A DNA stretch of 64,000 nucleotides from Paenalkalicoccus suaedae. Its GTDB lineage: Bacteria; Bacillota; Bacilli; Bacillales; Salisediminibacteriaceae. The position numbers and the translations under genes are program-made. The stretch lies in assembly GCF_006965545.2 (NCBI RefSeq), contig NZ_CP041372.2, forward strand, positions 186,001 to 250,000. Reading direction: 5' to 3'. This document shows, one piece after another, positions 46,310-54,938 of this stretch (positions are counted from its first letter, which is position 1; each line of letters starts with the position of its first letter). Below the pieces are notes generated by a model. The model was not told the DNA's origin, did not search any database, and was given only the letters and a program-made list of their open reading frames with translations.

Positions 46310-47176
46310 ATGAAAGTATCTGATATTCGCATTCGCGATCCATTTGTATTAACTGATTACAAAACGAATACCTATTACCTCTATGGAACGACAGATGACA
46401 ATACGTGGAGTGGAAAGGGTACTGGCTTTAACGCTTATAGGAGTGCAGATTTACGAGAGTGGGAAGGACCGTTCTCAGCATTCAGGCCGCCAGAGGATTT
46501 TTGGGGTGAAACGAACTTTTGGGCACCTGAAGTTACGTATTATAACGACCATTACTATATGTTAGCGACCTTTAAAGCGGAGCATAGATGTAGAGGTACA
46601 CAACTCCTAGTAGCTGATCATCCGTTAGGACCTTTTAAGCCCCTCACAAGCTCTCCTGTAACCCCGTCGGAATGGGAATGCTTAGATGGGACACTTTTTA
46701 TAGATGAAAAAAACCATCCATGGATGGTTTTTTGTCGCGAGTGGTTACAGGTACAAGATGGCGAAATCTATGCAGTTCGTCTGTCACAGGATTTAAAAAA
46801 GAGTATGGGGGAGCCTGTTCTGCTATTTAAGGCTAGCGAAGCGAATTGGACGGTGCCTAGTAAAGGGGTAAACTATGTCACGGATGGGCCTTTTATTTAT
46901 CGTACGAATGATGATCACTTATTAATGCTTTGGTCTAGTCATGGAAGGTACGGTTACTCGATGGGGGTAGCACGGTCTCCATCAGGCACGATAGTAGGAC
47001 CATGGAAGCACGATCATGAAATGTTGTTTAAAAAAGATGGGGGTCATGGCATGATATTTCGAACATTTGAAGGTCGCTTGATGCTAACAGTTCATGCTCC
47101 TAATGCTATGCCAAATGAGAGAGCCATACTTATGGAGGTAACTGAAGAAAGTGGGAAGCTACATTTGTTAGAGTAA
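46310..47176 (+). CDS. GH43 family glycosidase
   Basis: 288 residues, cytoplasmic. Clear GH43 signatures: IRIRDPFVLTD (catalytic base Asp), WAPEVTYYNDHYYMLATFKA (the WAPE motif), and ECLDGTLFIDEKNHPWMVFCREW, which has the Asp that tunes the general acid. GGGAGGAG precedes the ATG. It lies 28 bp downstream of the first propeller gene in a two-gene operon. GH43 enzymes are mostly arabinofuranosidases, arabinanases, xylosidases or galactosidases; arabinan or arabinogalactan side chains of RG-I are the likely target. Confidence 0.85.
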   Translation: MKVSDIRIRDPFVLTDYKTNTYYLYGTTDDNTWSGKGTGFNAYRSADLREWEGPFSAFRPPEDFWGETNFWAPEVTYYNDHYYMLATFKAEHRCRGTQLLVADHPLGPFKPLTSSPVTPSEWECLDGTLFIDEKNHPWMVFCREWLQVQDGEIYAVRLSQDLKKSMGEPVLLFKASEANWTVPSKGVNYVTDGPFIYRTNDDHLLMLWSSHGRYGYSMGVARSPSGTIVGPWKHDHEMLFKKDGGHGMIFRTFEGRLMLTVHAPNAMPNERAILMEVTEESGKLHLLE

Positions 47177-47456
47177 AAGAATTCATATTACTATAAATGC
47201 ATCCGTTTACTTAATTTAAGGCTTGGAAAAGTACAGAATCTTAATTAGATTTTTTAGATGTTAAACACCCATTAAACACTTATCACAAAGTTTATGACTC
47301 TTGAATATTTCTATCTGCCTGAATCAAGTTTATAATGTTTCTTTATTAATAAAATCAGGGGGAGAATTTATTCACTTCAATTTTTTTTGACTTATGCTAA
47401 ATTATTGGTTCTTCACCATAAGGTGTAGTTGACAGGTCAATTCGATTGACCTATCT

Positions 47457-47561
47457 CTAAATATATTCGCATTTATAGTGCTCGTTATTTCGATAGCCAT
47501 ATGCGCGACACTTAATAAGCTTGATCTTGTTATTGATTCCTTCGATCATACCATTAGAAGC
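47457..47561 (-). pseudogene. C-terminal remnant of an ISL3-family transposase
   Basis: Minus-strand translation gives SNGMIEGINNKIKLIKCRAYGYRNNEHYKCEYI followed by a stop, split here as SNGMIEGINNKIKLIK and CRAYGYRNNEHYKCEYI. This is the conserved C-terminal end of ISL3-type DDE transposases; everything upstream is missing. GGTTCTTCACCATA near 47407 may be the outer inverted repeat of the lost element. Confidence 0.85.
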
Positions 47562-47565
47562 CTAG

Positions 47566-47778
47566 ACGTTTTACTTACAGGTAAAAGAGAACGGTGAGGA
47601 AATTGAGCCTAATGACCTTCCCTCTCCAAAGCCACTTAAAGCTCCTACGTATACGGTAATTAAGGTGTCTGCATGTGAACAGTTAACTCTTTTTGCGATC
47701 CATCATTATGCAGAGGAGCTAGAATGTTATTATGACTTTTATTATTTGAAGGAAACGTGTTTCTTTTTTGTCGAGTAA
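47566..47778 (+). pseudogene. Headless coding remnant, family not recognised
   Basis: Seventy open codons with no start codon, beginning within a few bases of the transposase remnant and ending in TAA. The translation includes VKENGEEIEPNDLPSPKPLK and KVSACEQLTLFAIHHYAEEL. The Pro-rich stretch is loosely like the C-terminal part of HicB-type antitoxins, but this is weak. Probably a gene truncated when the insertion sequence arrived or decayed. Confidence 0.5.
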
Positions 47779-48005
47779 GACTGTCCATCTGGGGTTATGC
47801 GGGTTGAGTTGATGCCTATTTGTGTAGAGTTAGGGTGATGATAGGGGGATCTTTACCTGTTTTAAAACTTTATCCGTAATTTTGACTATATCTTTTGTGT
47901 TAAGGAAGGAACTTTAACAATACCATAAAAGTCATACTTTTGATTTTAATAAAGTTTCACTTGAAATCAACACTAATATTGTCCAACGAATCAAGATGGA
48001 TGCGC

Positions 48006-48033
48006 TTGTTCCGATCCGTAACTACCCTATACT
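48006..48033 (+). promoter_or_regulatory. SigA-type promoter of the alcohol dehydrogenase gene
   Basis: TTGTTC (48006-48011), 16-bp spacer, TATACT (48028-48033); start near 48040, thirty bases before the ATG. Confidence 0.6.
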
Positions 48034-48069
48034 AAAAGAAATAGACAAATGATTAGGGAGCGTGAGTCC

Positions 48070-49101
48070 ATGAGGGTAGCGGTATTAACTCATACGAAGA
48101 ATATAGACAAGCAAACGCTAGAAAAACCGATATGTGCTGATGACGAGGTGATCGTCGAAATTAAAGCCGTCGGTCTATGTGGATCTGACATTCACTACTA
48201 TGAGCATGGCCGAATCGGCTCGTTCGTTGTTGAAGCACCAATTATCCTCGGTCACGAGGCGAGCGGCGTAATTGTCGAGGTCGGTAAAGACGTCCCCACG
48301 CGAGCGGTTGGCGAGAGAGTTGCTATTGAACCTGGGATCCCTTGTCGAAAGTGCGACTATTGCTCAGACGGGCGCTATAACCTTTGTCCCAACGTTCGTT
48401 TTCTCGCAACACCTCCATATGACGGCGCCTTTTGCGAATACGTAGCGATGCGCGCTGACATGGTCTATCCCGTGCCAGATACTATGAGCTACGCCGAGGC
48501 TGCGTTGATCGAGCCCTTCTCAGTCGGCCTGCACGCGATCGACCGGGCAGATCTTGCTATGGGCGAAAATATAGTAATCATGGGCATGGGGCCAATCGGT
48601 CTGATGACAGCGGCCGCGGCTTCGATGCGCGGAGCGGGAGAAGTTATCGGTGTTGATCTTGAAGGGGAAAGACTCGAGCTTGCCAAAAGGTTTGGCGTCA
48701 CAAAAACAATAAATCTAGCAGAAGAAAACCTAGAAGAAGCCGTCTTGAAGGCTACAGCAGGAAAAGGTGCGGATGTGTGCATCGAAACAGCAGGTAGCAC
48801 GAAAGCAGTTCAAGGCTGTCTCCAAGTAGTCAAACGCGGCGGGAAGATCACGATCGTCGGAATGCCACCGACTGATATAGCCGAACTAAACATCTCTGAC
48901 ATTGTAGGGAAAGAAGTCGACATTAACGGGGTCTTCCGCTACCACCATACATATCCTAAAGCCATCAAACTACTAGAAAAATCCACTATCAAACTTGAAG
49001 ACATGGTCAGCGCGACCTACAAATTAGAGGACACAGCAGAGGCAATCGAACGCGCCATCAACGACAAAAAAAGTACAATGAAGCTGATCATTGAACCGTA
49101 A
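48070..49101 (+). CDS. Zinc-dependent alcohol/polyol dehydrogenase (sorbitol dehydrogenase type)
   Basis: Medium-chain dehydrogenase of 343 residues. Catalytic zinc region GLCGSDIHYYEHGRIG and GHEASGVIVEVG, structural zinc Cys cluster GIPCRKCDYCSDGRYNLCPN, and the NAD-binding IVIMGMGPIGLMTAAAA. The FRYHHTYPKAIKLLEKSTI segment is common in sorbitol/xylitol (L-iditol 2-) dehydrogenases. AGGGAG lies nine bases before the ATG at 48070, preferred over 48049. It is monocistronic, with its own promoter and terminator. Base composition is more GC-rich than the pectin genes to the left. Substrate among polyols not decided. Confidence 0.88.
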   Translation: MRVAVLTHTKNIDKQTLEKPICADDEVIVEIKAVGLCGSDIHYYEHGRIGSFVVEAPIILGHEASGVIVEVGKDVPTRAVGERVAIEPGIPCRKCDYCSDGRYNLCPNVRFLATPPYDGAFCEYVAMRADMVYPVPDTMSYAEAALIEPFSVGLHAIDRADLAMGENIVIMGMGPIGLMTAAAASMRGAGEVIGVDLEGERLELAKRFGVTKTINLAEENLEEAVLKATAGKGADVCIETAGSTKAVQGCLQVVKRGGKITIVGMPPTDIAELNISDIVGKEVDINGVFRYHHTYPKAIKLLEKSTIKLEDMVSATYKLEDTAEAIERAINDKKSTMKLIIEP

Positions 49102-49119
49102 CCTATTAATTAAACCAGT

Positions 49120-49155
49120 AAAACTCCCTTTCTCACGCTTAGAAAGGGAGTTTTT
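49120..49155. terminator. Bidirectional terminator
   Basis: AAAACTCCCTTTCT / AGAAAGGGAGTTTTT with a seven-base loop, between the dehydrogenase gene and the convergent lipoprotein gene. Confidence 0.92.
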
Positions 49156-49184
49156 AACTGGAAAATCGTTTGCGTTGGCAAAGC

Positions 49185-49583
49185 TTACTCAAAGTCTAAT
49201 ACATCTAACTCAAATTCGCTAGTTAACCTAGCATTGACCCATTTATTAGCCGATGAAATATCAACTCTGTTGGTAGCAATCGCGTTTCTCCCGCCTCTAT
49301 GATCACTGTATAAAACCTCAATTTCTTGTCGGTTGTTAGACTGAATCACTTGTACATTAAACCAAATGATATCCCCTAGTTCGTAATACTCTTCATTATT
49401 AATTTTCTCGAAATCAATTGTTCCGCCAAAAGGACCACCATTAACATACGTCATTAGCTCAAGATAGTTCATTCCCTCAATGTCTCCTATCTCAATCGAA
49501 ATCCCTTCCCCATGTTGCTCGGCAGTTTGCTTGCCACATCCAACTAGCATAAGCAAGGTTAGTAATAGCAAAAACCTCTTCAT
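49185..49583 (-). CDS. Hypothetical lipoprotein
   Basis: 132 residues. The signal peptide MKRFLLLLTLLMLVGCGKQ ends in a clear lipobox with Cys at residue 16, so it is surface-anchored. The rest is acidic with no domain I recognise (IGDIEGMNYLELMTYVNGGP, VQVIQSNNRQEIEVLYSDHRGG). GGAGG precedes the ATG. Convergent with the alcohol dehydrogenase gene across a terminator. No functional clue. Confidence 0.75.
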   Translation of the reverse strand: MKRFLLLLTLLMLVGCGKQTAEQHGEGISIEIGDIEGMNYLELMTYVNGGPFGGTIDFEKINNEEYYELGDIIWFNVQVIQSNNRQEIEVLYSDHRGGRNAIATNRVDISSANKWVNARLTSEFELDVLDFE

Positions 49584-49685
49584 ATATAACCTCCTTTAGA
49601 GTTTGAACTTGTTATTCTTAATCTAACACAAACCCTTATTTTGTGTGTAAAAATTTGTAACTCAGAATTTGGTAGTTGTTATTAA

Positions 49686-50180
49686 GTGATGAAGAAAGAA
49701 GTAAAACGCAAACTACGAAGATTAATACGCAAATTGCCAGAACTAACGCGGAACGGGCTAGTAATAGCACGGAAGTTGGTTCAAGTAGGTCGCAAAAAAG
49801 AAATAGAACGGAAATGTAGAGAAACAGTACGCAAAGTGGAAGAAGTAGAACGGAACTCTGTGGAAGTAATACAGAAAGCGAGAGAAGTATGCCGAAAACG
49901 CCTATAACCAAATACATAACTCTCACCAAATGAATAGCTGGGCAACGAACTTGCGCCCAGTGCTCTTTTCAAAAAAGAGGAAGGTTAAAACTTAAACCAA
50001 CCGTTACGAAGGAACCCGGAGCGGCGATCGCGTACTACCAGTGGTAGCACTTTCGCGCAACGAAAATCCTTTCCGTCGGGCATTGGTTTGGCCGACGGAA
50101 ATAGTTGAGTCAGCCACCACCGGTAGTTGCGATCGACGCGCAGGGGACCGAAGGTCCCGCCCTTGACCTTGAACTTAATA
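49686..50180 (+). repeat. Composite dispersed repeat, copy A
   Basis: The left part is a degenerate run of units like GAAGTAgaACGgAAa. The right part has long arms CGATCGC...ACTACC (50025-50045) and the complementary ACCACCGGTAGTTGCGATCG (50116-50135) enclosing a hairpin TTCCGTCGG / CCGACGGAA, then the small hairpin GGGACC-GAA-GGTCCC (50144-50158) and CTTGACCTTGAACTTA. A second copy in the same orientation lies at 60480-60880. Confidence 0.85.
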
Positions 50181-50426
50181 TCTTGACCTTGAACTTAGCT
50201 TAAACCTCCACCCTTAATGGTTCTTATTGGGTGTTAATTTATTTACCCATAAACTCACCGATTCCCCTCCACATAAACAACCACTCCTCACTCATACCGC
50301 ATAATTATTAGGGTGAATAAAAGAAATCACCTATTCAACCAATAAAATAACCGTTACAAATCTCTACATATCAACAATCCCTCTCTAAAGTCTATTTTGA
50401 CTATTTTTTCTGACAACTCATAAATT

Positions 50427-50443
50427 TGGCATGAAACTTGCAT
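50427..50443 (+). promoter_or_regulatory. Sigma-54 (SigL) promoter of the peptide operon
   Basis: TTGGCATGAAACTTGCAT has GG (50428-50429) and GC (50440-50441) separated by exactly ten bases, the invariant -24/-12 layout. Transcription would begin near 50453. A sigma-54 activator is encoded at the end of the same gene cluster (58083-60134). Confidence 0.85.
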
Positions 50444-50490
50444 ATTAATAAGCTGAATAATTATTATGCTTACGAAAAGGGGAGAATGAG

Positions 50491-52170
50491 ATGAAAATGA
50501 AACAGGTAGGCTTGTCAGTTGCAGTGTCGCTCGCGGTATTGCTCGCAGCGTGTTCGTCTAACGACGATGCAGGAACAACGGAAAACGACCCAGCAACAAA
50601 CGAAGCGAACACAAGCAACGAGGTAGTGGACAACGAAGCCGAAGCAGCGAATGAGCCAAACGAGGAAGAAGACAACAACGAACCAGTGGCAGAAGAGCCA
50701 TCCGAAGGCGGAGAAGTAGTGGTGGGTATTGAAGCAGAGCCAACGTCGATGGACCCTCACAATACGACAGACAGCGTATCAGCAACGGTCCAGAGTACGA
50801 TGTACGAAGGACTACTGCGATTCGACGAGAGCATGGAGATCGTCAACGTCTTAGCAGAAGACTATGACTATAGTGATGATGCAACGGCCATTACCTTCTA
50901 TTTACGTGAAGGCGTGGAATTTCATGATGGTACGCCATTTAATGCCGAAGCGGTAAAAACGAACTTTGACTATGTGCGCGATGAGGAAAATGGGTTAGCG
51001 CGAGCGTCATTCTTCTCCTTTATCGAGGATGTAACGGTGGACGACGAGTATACAGTAACGGTTACGGCAACGGAGCCGAACTCGGCGATGGCGGCATACA
51101 TGGCGCACTCCTCGGCTGGGATGAAGTCAGTCGACGAGATTCAAAAGAAGATCGACGATCCAGATTACAATATCGACCGTGAAGGAGCCGTTGGGACAGG
51201 TCCATTCCAGTTTGTCGAGTGGCGCGATGGCGAGCATGTAGTGGTCGAAAAGTTTGATGGATACTGGAACGACGAGGAGCTAGCAAAAGTCGATCAGATC
51301 ACATTCCGACCAGTTCAAGAAGCAGCTACTCGCGTGAATATGCTTCGTACGGGAGAAGTGGATATCGTTTTCCCAGTACCGACGCTTGATGCATCCGAGT
51401 TAGAGAATGACGAGGATATTGACCTTTACACAGGACCAACAACGGATACGTTCTATATCGGGATGAACTTCCAAGAGGACAAGTATCAAGATATCAATGT
51501 ACGTCATGCAATGAACCATGCAGTTGATAAAGATGGACTGATTGCACAGGTGCTTGATGGATACGGCACAATCGTGGATTCGGCTATTGCTCCTAATATC
51601 TACGGGTACGCAAGTCAGCCTATTTACGAATACGATGTAGACCTTGCGCAGGAATTAATGGCAGACAGTGATCAGCCAGATGGGTTCTCTGCAACACTTT
51701 GGACGAGAAACAGCACGGAATTTATTTCTGTAGCGGAGTATGTAGCAATCCAACTAGCGGAGATTGGGATCGACATTGAAGTGCAGGCATTTGAGTCTGG
51801 GACACTCTTTGACATGTTAGATGCTGGTGAAGGAACGGATCTCTTTATCGGTAGATGGTCGCCAGGTACGGGGGAAGCGGACTACGGACTGCGTCCAAAC
51901 TTTGCCTCTGACCGCGTACCGCCTAACTTTAATAACTCAGGATTCTATATTAACGAGGAGTTAGATGGCATGTTTGACGATGCGATCTCGACGCCGGATG
52001 AGGACGAAGCACTCGAAACATATGCGGACATTCAGGAGATCATCTATCAGGATGCTCCGTGGGTATTCCTCCACATTCCAGATGCGATTATTGCCAAGGA
52101 TCGTGACCTAGTTGGTATTTATGTATTACCGACAGGCGCTGTTAACCTAAACCTGGCTGAATTTAACTAA
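50491..52170 (+). CDS. Peptide ABC transporter substrate-binding lipoprotein
   Basis: Family 5 solute-binding protein (OppA/DppA type) of 559 residues. The signal peptide ends in the lipobox VLLAACSSND; a very acidic Asn/Glu-rich linker to about residue 70 follows, typical of alkaliphile surface proteins. Domain signatures include GGEVVVGIEAEPTSMDPHNT, FYLREGVEFHDGTPFNAEAVK and GPFQFVEWRDGE. It is the first gene downstream of a sigma-54 promoter and is followed by permease and ATPase genes and iadA, so the ligand is probably dipeptides, perhaps including isoaspartyl peptides (inference). GGGGAGAATGAG before the ATG. Confidence 0.92.
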   Translation: MKMKQVGLSVAVSLAVLLAACSSNDDAGTTENDPATNEANTSNEVVDNEAEAANEPNEEEDNNEPVAEEPSEGGEVVVGIEAEPTSMDPHNTTDSVSATVQSTMYEGLLRFDESMEIVNVLAEDYDYSDDATAITFYLREGVEFHDGTPFNAEAVKTNFDYVRDEENGLARASFFSFIEDVTVDDEYTVTVTATEPNSAMAAYMAHSSAGMKSVDEIQKKIDDPDYNIDREGAVGTGPFQFVEWRDGEHVVVEKFDGYWNDEELAKVDQITFRPVQEAATRVNMLRTGEVDIVFPVPTLDASELENDEDIDLYTGPTTDTFYIGMNFQEDKYQDINVRHAMNHAVDKDGLIAQVLDGYGTIVDSAIAPNIYGYASQPIYEYDVDLAQELMADSDQPDGFSATLWTRNSTEFISVAEYVAIQLAEIGIDIEVQAFESGTLFDMLDAGEGTDLFIGRWSPGTGEADYGLRPNFASDRVPPNFNNSGFYINEELDGMFDDAISTPDEDEALETYADIQEIIYQDAPWVFLHIPDAIIAKDRDLVGIYVLPTGAVNLNLAEFN

Positions 52171-52236
52171 GGAACGTTTGGGGCTTGGAGAGAGCGTCTA
52201 TCAAAGTACGTAAGAAGCTGTGTTGCGAGTGAACGC

Positions 52237-52360
52237 CTCCGCTACTGAACGCTGCGCCGCTTTCCGCGGGAAGCGTTTGAGCCTCCTCGTGCTTCGCACT
52301 GTGGGGTCTCACCTGCGCTTTATCTCCCGCAGGAGTCGGCGCATCGTTCATTCGCTAGGT
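52237..52360 (+). repeat. Palindromic GC-rich Bacillus-type repeat inside the peptide operon
   Basis: About 120 bp between the binding protein and permease genes. Outer arms GAACGCTGCGCCG (52247-52259) and CGGCGCATCGTTC (52337-52349) pair with one mismatch; inside are CGCTTTCCGCGGGAAGCG and TCCCGCAGGAGTC. Elements of this look are widespread between Bacillus genes. No T-run follows. It may stabilise the binding-protein message or reduce read-through. Confidence 0.75.
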
Positions 52361-52440
52361 GCTTTACTCTATTCACATGTATTCGTCCAAGCCCCACCCG
52401 TTTTACCCAACACCTATACGCCCGGAGAGGAGAAACATAC

Positions 52441-53361
52441 ATGCTTCAATTTGTCATTCGGCGACTTCTCGGCATGATACCGATACTATTTATTATTACG
52501 ATTATCTCGTTTTTATTTGTGCATTTAACACCAGGCGATCCAATCCGGATCATGTATGGTGCAGAAATTAGTCAGGATATGTACGAGCAAATGCGTGAGC
52601 GAGAGGGCTTTAACGATCCGCTATACGTACAGTACTTCTCCTATATGTCGGGACTATTCCAAGGTGACTTCGGTCAATCGTACCGTACGCGTGCAGATGT
52701 TGCGGACGAAGTGCTACGACGTTTTGGCTTTACCTTCATTCTGACGATGCTAAGTATGTTTTGGGCAATTGTTATCGGCGTAACCGTGGGGATTATCTCT
52801 GCAACAAAGCGTAACTCCTTAGTAGACCGTGCCGGTATGATCTCGACGATTACGGCGCTTAGTATTCCAGAATTTTGGTTTGGCTTAATGCTTATGCAAC
52901 TCTTTGCCGTGCAACTTGGCTGGTTCCCAACGAGTGGAAGTGGCTCTGTGGCGCACATTATCCTCCCATCAATCACACTTGGATTTGGGGTGGCCGCAAC
53001 GATCGTTCGTTTTACAAGATCGAGCGTGCTCGAAGTATTACGGGAAGACTACGTGCGCACAGCACGAGCTAAAGGACAGAAAGAATCCGTTGTCGTGTGG
53101 AGTCACGTGCTTCGTAATGCGCTTATTCCTGTTGTAACGATGGCGGGACTTCAGTTTGGCTTCCTCATTGGAGGAGCGGTTGTTGTAGAACAGGTCTTTG
53201 CGTGGCCGGGACTTGGCTCGTATTTAATCGATAGTATTTTGACGCGTGATTACCCGGTTATTCAGGCGCTGATACTCTTATTTTCTGTCCAATTTTTAGT
53301 GATAAATTTACTCGTCGATATCAGCTATGGATTCTTGAATCCGCAGATACGATATGAATAG
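52441..53361 (+). CDS. Peptide ABC permease (DppB/OppB type)
   Basis: 306 residues with six membrane helices. MLQFVIRRLLGMIPILFIITIISFLFVHLTPGDP is the family N-terminus, and the EAA loop reads LREDYVRTARAKGQKESVVVWSHVLRNALIPV. AGGAGAAA lies before the ATG. It pairs with the next permease and is separated from the binding protein gene by the palindromic repeat. Confidence 0.93.
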   Translation: MLQFVIRRLLGMIPILFIITIISFLFVHLTPGDPIRIMYGAEISQDMYEQMREREGFNDPLYVQYFSYMSGLFQGDFGQSYRTRADVADEVLRRFGFTFILTMLSMFWAIVIGVTVGIISATKRNSLVDRAGMISTITALSIPEFWFGLMLMQLFAVQLGWFPTSGSGSVAHIILPSITLGFGVAATIVRFTRSSVLEVLREDYVRTARAKGQKESVVVWSHVLRNALIPVVTMAGLQFGFLIGGAVVVEQVFAWPGLGSYLIDSILTRDYPVIQALILLFSVQFLVINLLVDISYGFLNPQIRYE

Positions 53362-53372
53362 GAGGGGAAGAC

Positions 53373-54926
53373 ATGGCGTATAAACAAAACTCCCCCTTTA
53401 AGATGTTTGTCCGGAAATTTTTAAAGCAGCGCTTAGCGGTGTTTGCGCTAGCTGTCGTTGTTGCTATCATGCTTGTTGGGGTAATCGGGCCATTCTTTGC
53501 GCCGTACGATCCGCATCGACCAGTGACCGCGCAGTATGCAGATAAGGGCATTGATATCGATCAGCTCACGAATAGCGAGCTTGTGCTTGAAGGTGTGTTT
53601 AGTAATGGGGAGACACAGCCTGTAAGGGAGCTTGGTCGACTGGAGGTTGAGACAGATAATCGTCGGATTGCCCAGATTCGTCAAACGCAGTCTGGTATTA
53701 CGATCGTTGCTAACACGTCTGGCTATACGTTTGCGACAGTGACGGCAGACGATGTCAGCATTTCTACCGAGGTGCTCGTCGAAGGGGAAGCGGACCTCGA
53801 TGACCGTCCACCGATTCTCTCGCAGATTCGCTTGAATCAACCGGAGGAAGCGGTGTCCGTCGGTGATTCGTATCAGCTTGATGCTGTGGGGATCTTTACC
53901 GATGACTCCGAGCTTAGCTCAATCGACGAGCTTCGATCGTACGCGGAGCAAACATTTGAGATGGAGGAAGAGGAGTCTAGCAGTGGCTTCAACACGGGCG
54001 CAAGCTCGTCGTCTGACTCCCTGCCGTTTGTGATCGAGGCCGTGACAGAGGATACGATCTCTGTGGCGGAAAATGGAGAGATTACCTTTGAAGAAGATGG
54101 CGAAGGTGTAGTCATGGTGCGAGCAGGCACGGTGTCATCGCTCATCCAATTTCAAATAGGAGCTGACCCAGTTGAACCAATCCTCACGCATTTTGCAGTA
54201 GAAGACACAACTACGGTATTAAGTGACGCGTATAAGCACCAGCAACCGTCATCGATTCATTGGTTTGGTACAGACCACCAAAACCGAGACATTTTAAGTC
54301 GTATTATTCACGGTACGTCGGATACACTCTTAATCGGGTTTGTATCGGTTGCAATCGGGACGATGATTGGTACGGTAATCGGCCTGTTAGCTGGCTATTA
54401 CGGAGGCTGGATTGATAGTCTTGCGACACGAATGACGGATATTTTACTCGCGTTCCCAGGGATTTTATTAGCGATTGCTGTTATTGCCTTTTTAGGTCCA
54501 GGCTTAACGAATATTATCTTTGCGGTTGCCGTGTTTACGATACCAGTCTTTATCCGAATTGTGCGGGCGTCTACGCTTTCCCTGAAGGAAATGACGTATG
54601 TCGAAGCGGCGAAATCAATTGGAGTTCGTGACTCCGTCATTATTATGCGACACATTTTCCCTGGTACACTCTCCGTTGTACTTGTGTATTTAACGATGCG
54701 AATTGGAGTTGCCATTTTGATCGGAGCTGCTCTTAGTTTCCTCGGCTTAGGGGGAGATATTACGGCGCCGGAGTGGGGATCGATGTTAAGCGCTGCAAAG
54801 GATAATAGTGGGACGATCTTCCACGCCACGTTCTTCCCGGGACTTGCGATCGTAATCACGGTACTTAGCTTTAACATATTCGGAGATGGACTGCGCGATG
54901 CGCTAGATCCGAAGCTGAAGGAGTAA
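53373..54926 (+). CDS. Peptide ABC permease (DppC/OppC type) with large extracellular insert
   Basis: 517 residues, against about 300 usual for the family. Helix 1 (LAVFALAVVVAIMLVGVIGPFF) and PYDPHRP are normal, and the standard permease resumes at HWFGTDHQNRDILSRIIHG (His 296), with the EAA loop TYVEAAKSIGVRDSVIIMRHIFPGTL. In between, residues about 48-290 form an extra extracellular domain made of two Ig-like (Big2-type) beta units (LVLEGVFSNGETQPV...; IRLNQPEEAVSVGDSYQLDAVG...), joined by an acidic Ser-rich stretch. The reading frame is intact and the insert has the same codon style, so it is not a sequencing artefact. Function of the insert unknown. Confidence 0.9.
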   Translation: MAYKQNSPFKMFVRKFLKQRLAVFALAVVVAIMLVGVIGPFFAPYDPHRPVTAQYADKGIDIDQLTNSELVLEGVFSNGETQPVRELGRLEVETDNRRIAQIRQTQSGITIVANTSGYTFATVTADDVSISTEVLVEGEADLDDRPPILSQIRLNQPEEAVSVGDSYQLDAVGIFTDDSELSSIDELRSYAEQTFEMEEEESSSGFNTGASSSSDSLPFVIEAVTEDTISVAENGEITFEEDGEGVVMVRAGTVSSLIQFQIGADPVEPILTHFAVEDTTTVLSDAYKHQQPSSIHWFGTDHQNRDILSRIIHGTSDTLLIGFVSVAIGTMIGTVIGLLAGYYGGWIDSLATRMTDILLAFPGILLAIAVIAFLGPGLTNIIFAVAVFTIPVFIRIVRASTLSLKEMTYVEAAKSIGVRDSVIIMRHIFPGTLSVVLVYLTMRIGVAILIGAALSFLGLGGDITAPEWGSMLSAAKDNSGTIFHATFFPGLAIVITVLSFNIFGDGLRDALDPKLKE

Positions 54927-54938
54927 GGAGGCAATCGA

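Larger units (their letters stand above)
47177..48069. other. Gene-poor scar region
   Basis: About 890 bp without an intact gene. In order it holds AT-rich DNA with an orphan AGGGGGAGAA ribosome-binding-like sequence near 47357 that has no good frame after it, an ISL3-type transposase end, a headless plus-strand frame, AT-rich spacer, and the promoter of the next gene. Confidence 0.7.
49584..50490. other. Intergenic region with composite repeat and sigma-54 promoter
   Basis: About 900 bp without a credible gene. It contains degenerate short repeats (49690-49900), the palindromic composite repeat copy A, an AT-rich spacer at about 50220-50420, and the sigma-54 promoter of the peptide operon. 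The small frames here are translations of the repeat. Confidence 0.7.

Noticed and set aside
49690-49900. Possible CRISPR-like array of short repeats
   Set aside because: Units are degenerate, without equal-length unique spacers, and no cas genes are near.
49686-49907. Plus-strand basic 73-residue frame
   Set aside because: Lies entirely in repeat copy A; the matching stretch in copy B contains stop codons, so coding is not conserved.
49636-49929. Minus-strand frame of 97 residues rich in Val-Leu-Leu that looks like a membrane protein
   Set aside because: It is the translation of the degenerate short repeats on the opposite strand; no ribosome binding site, and the hydrophobicity follows from the repeat unit.
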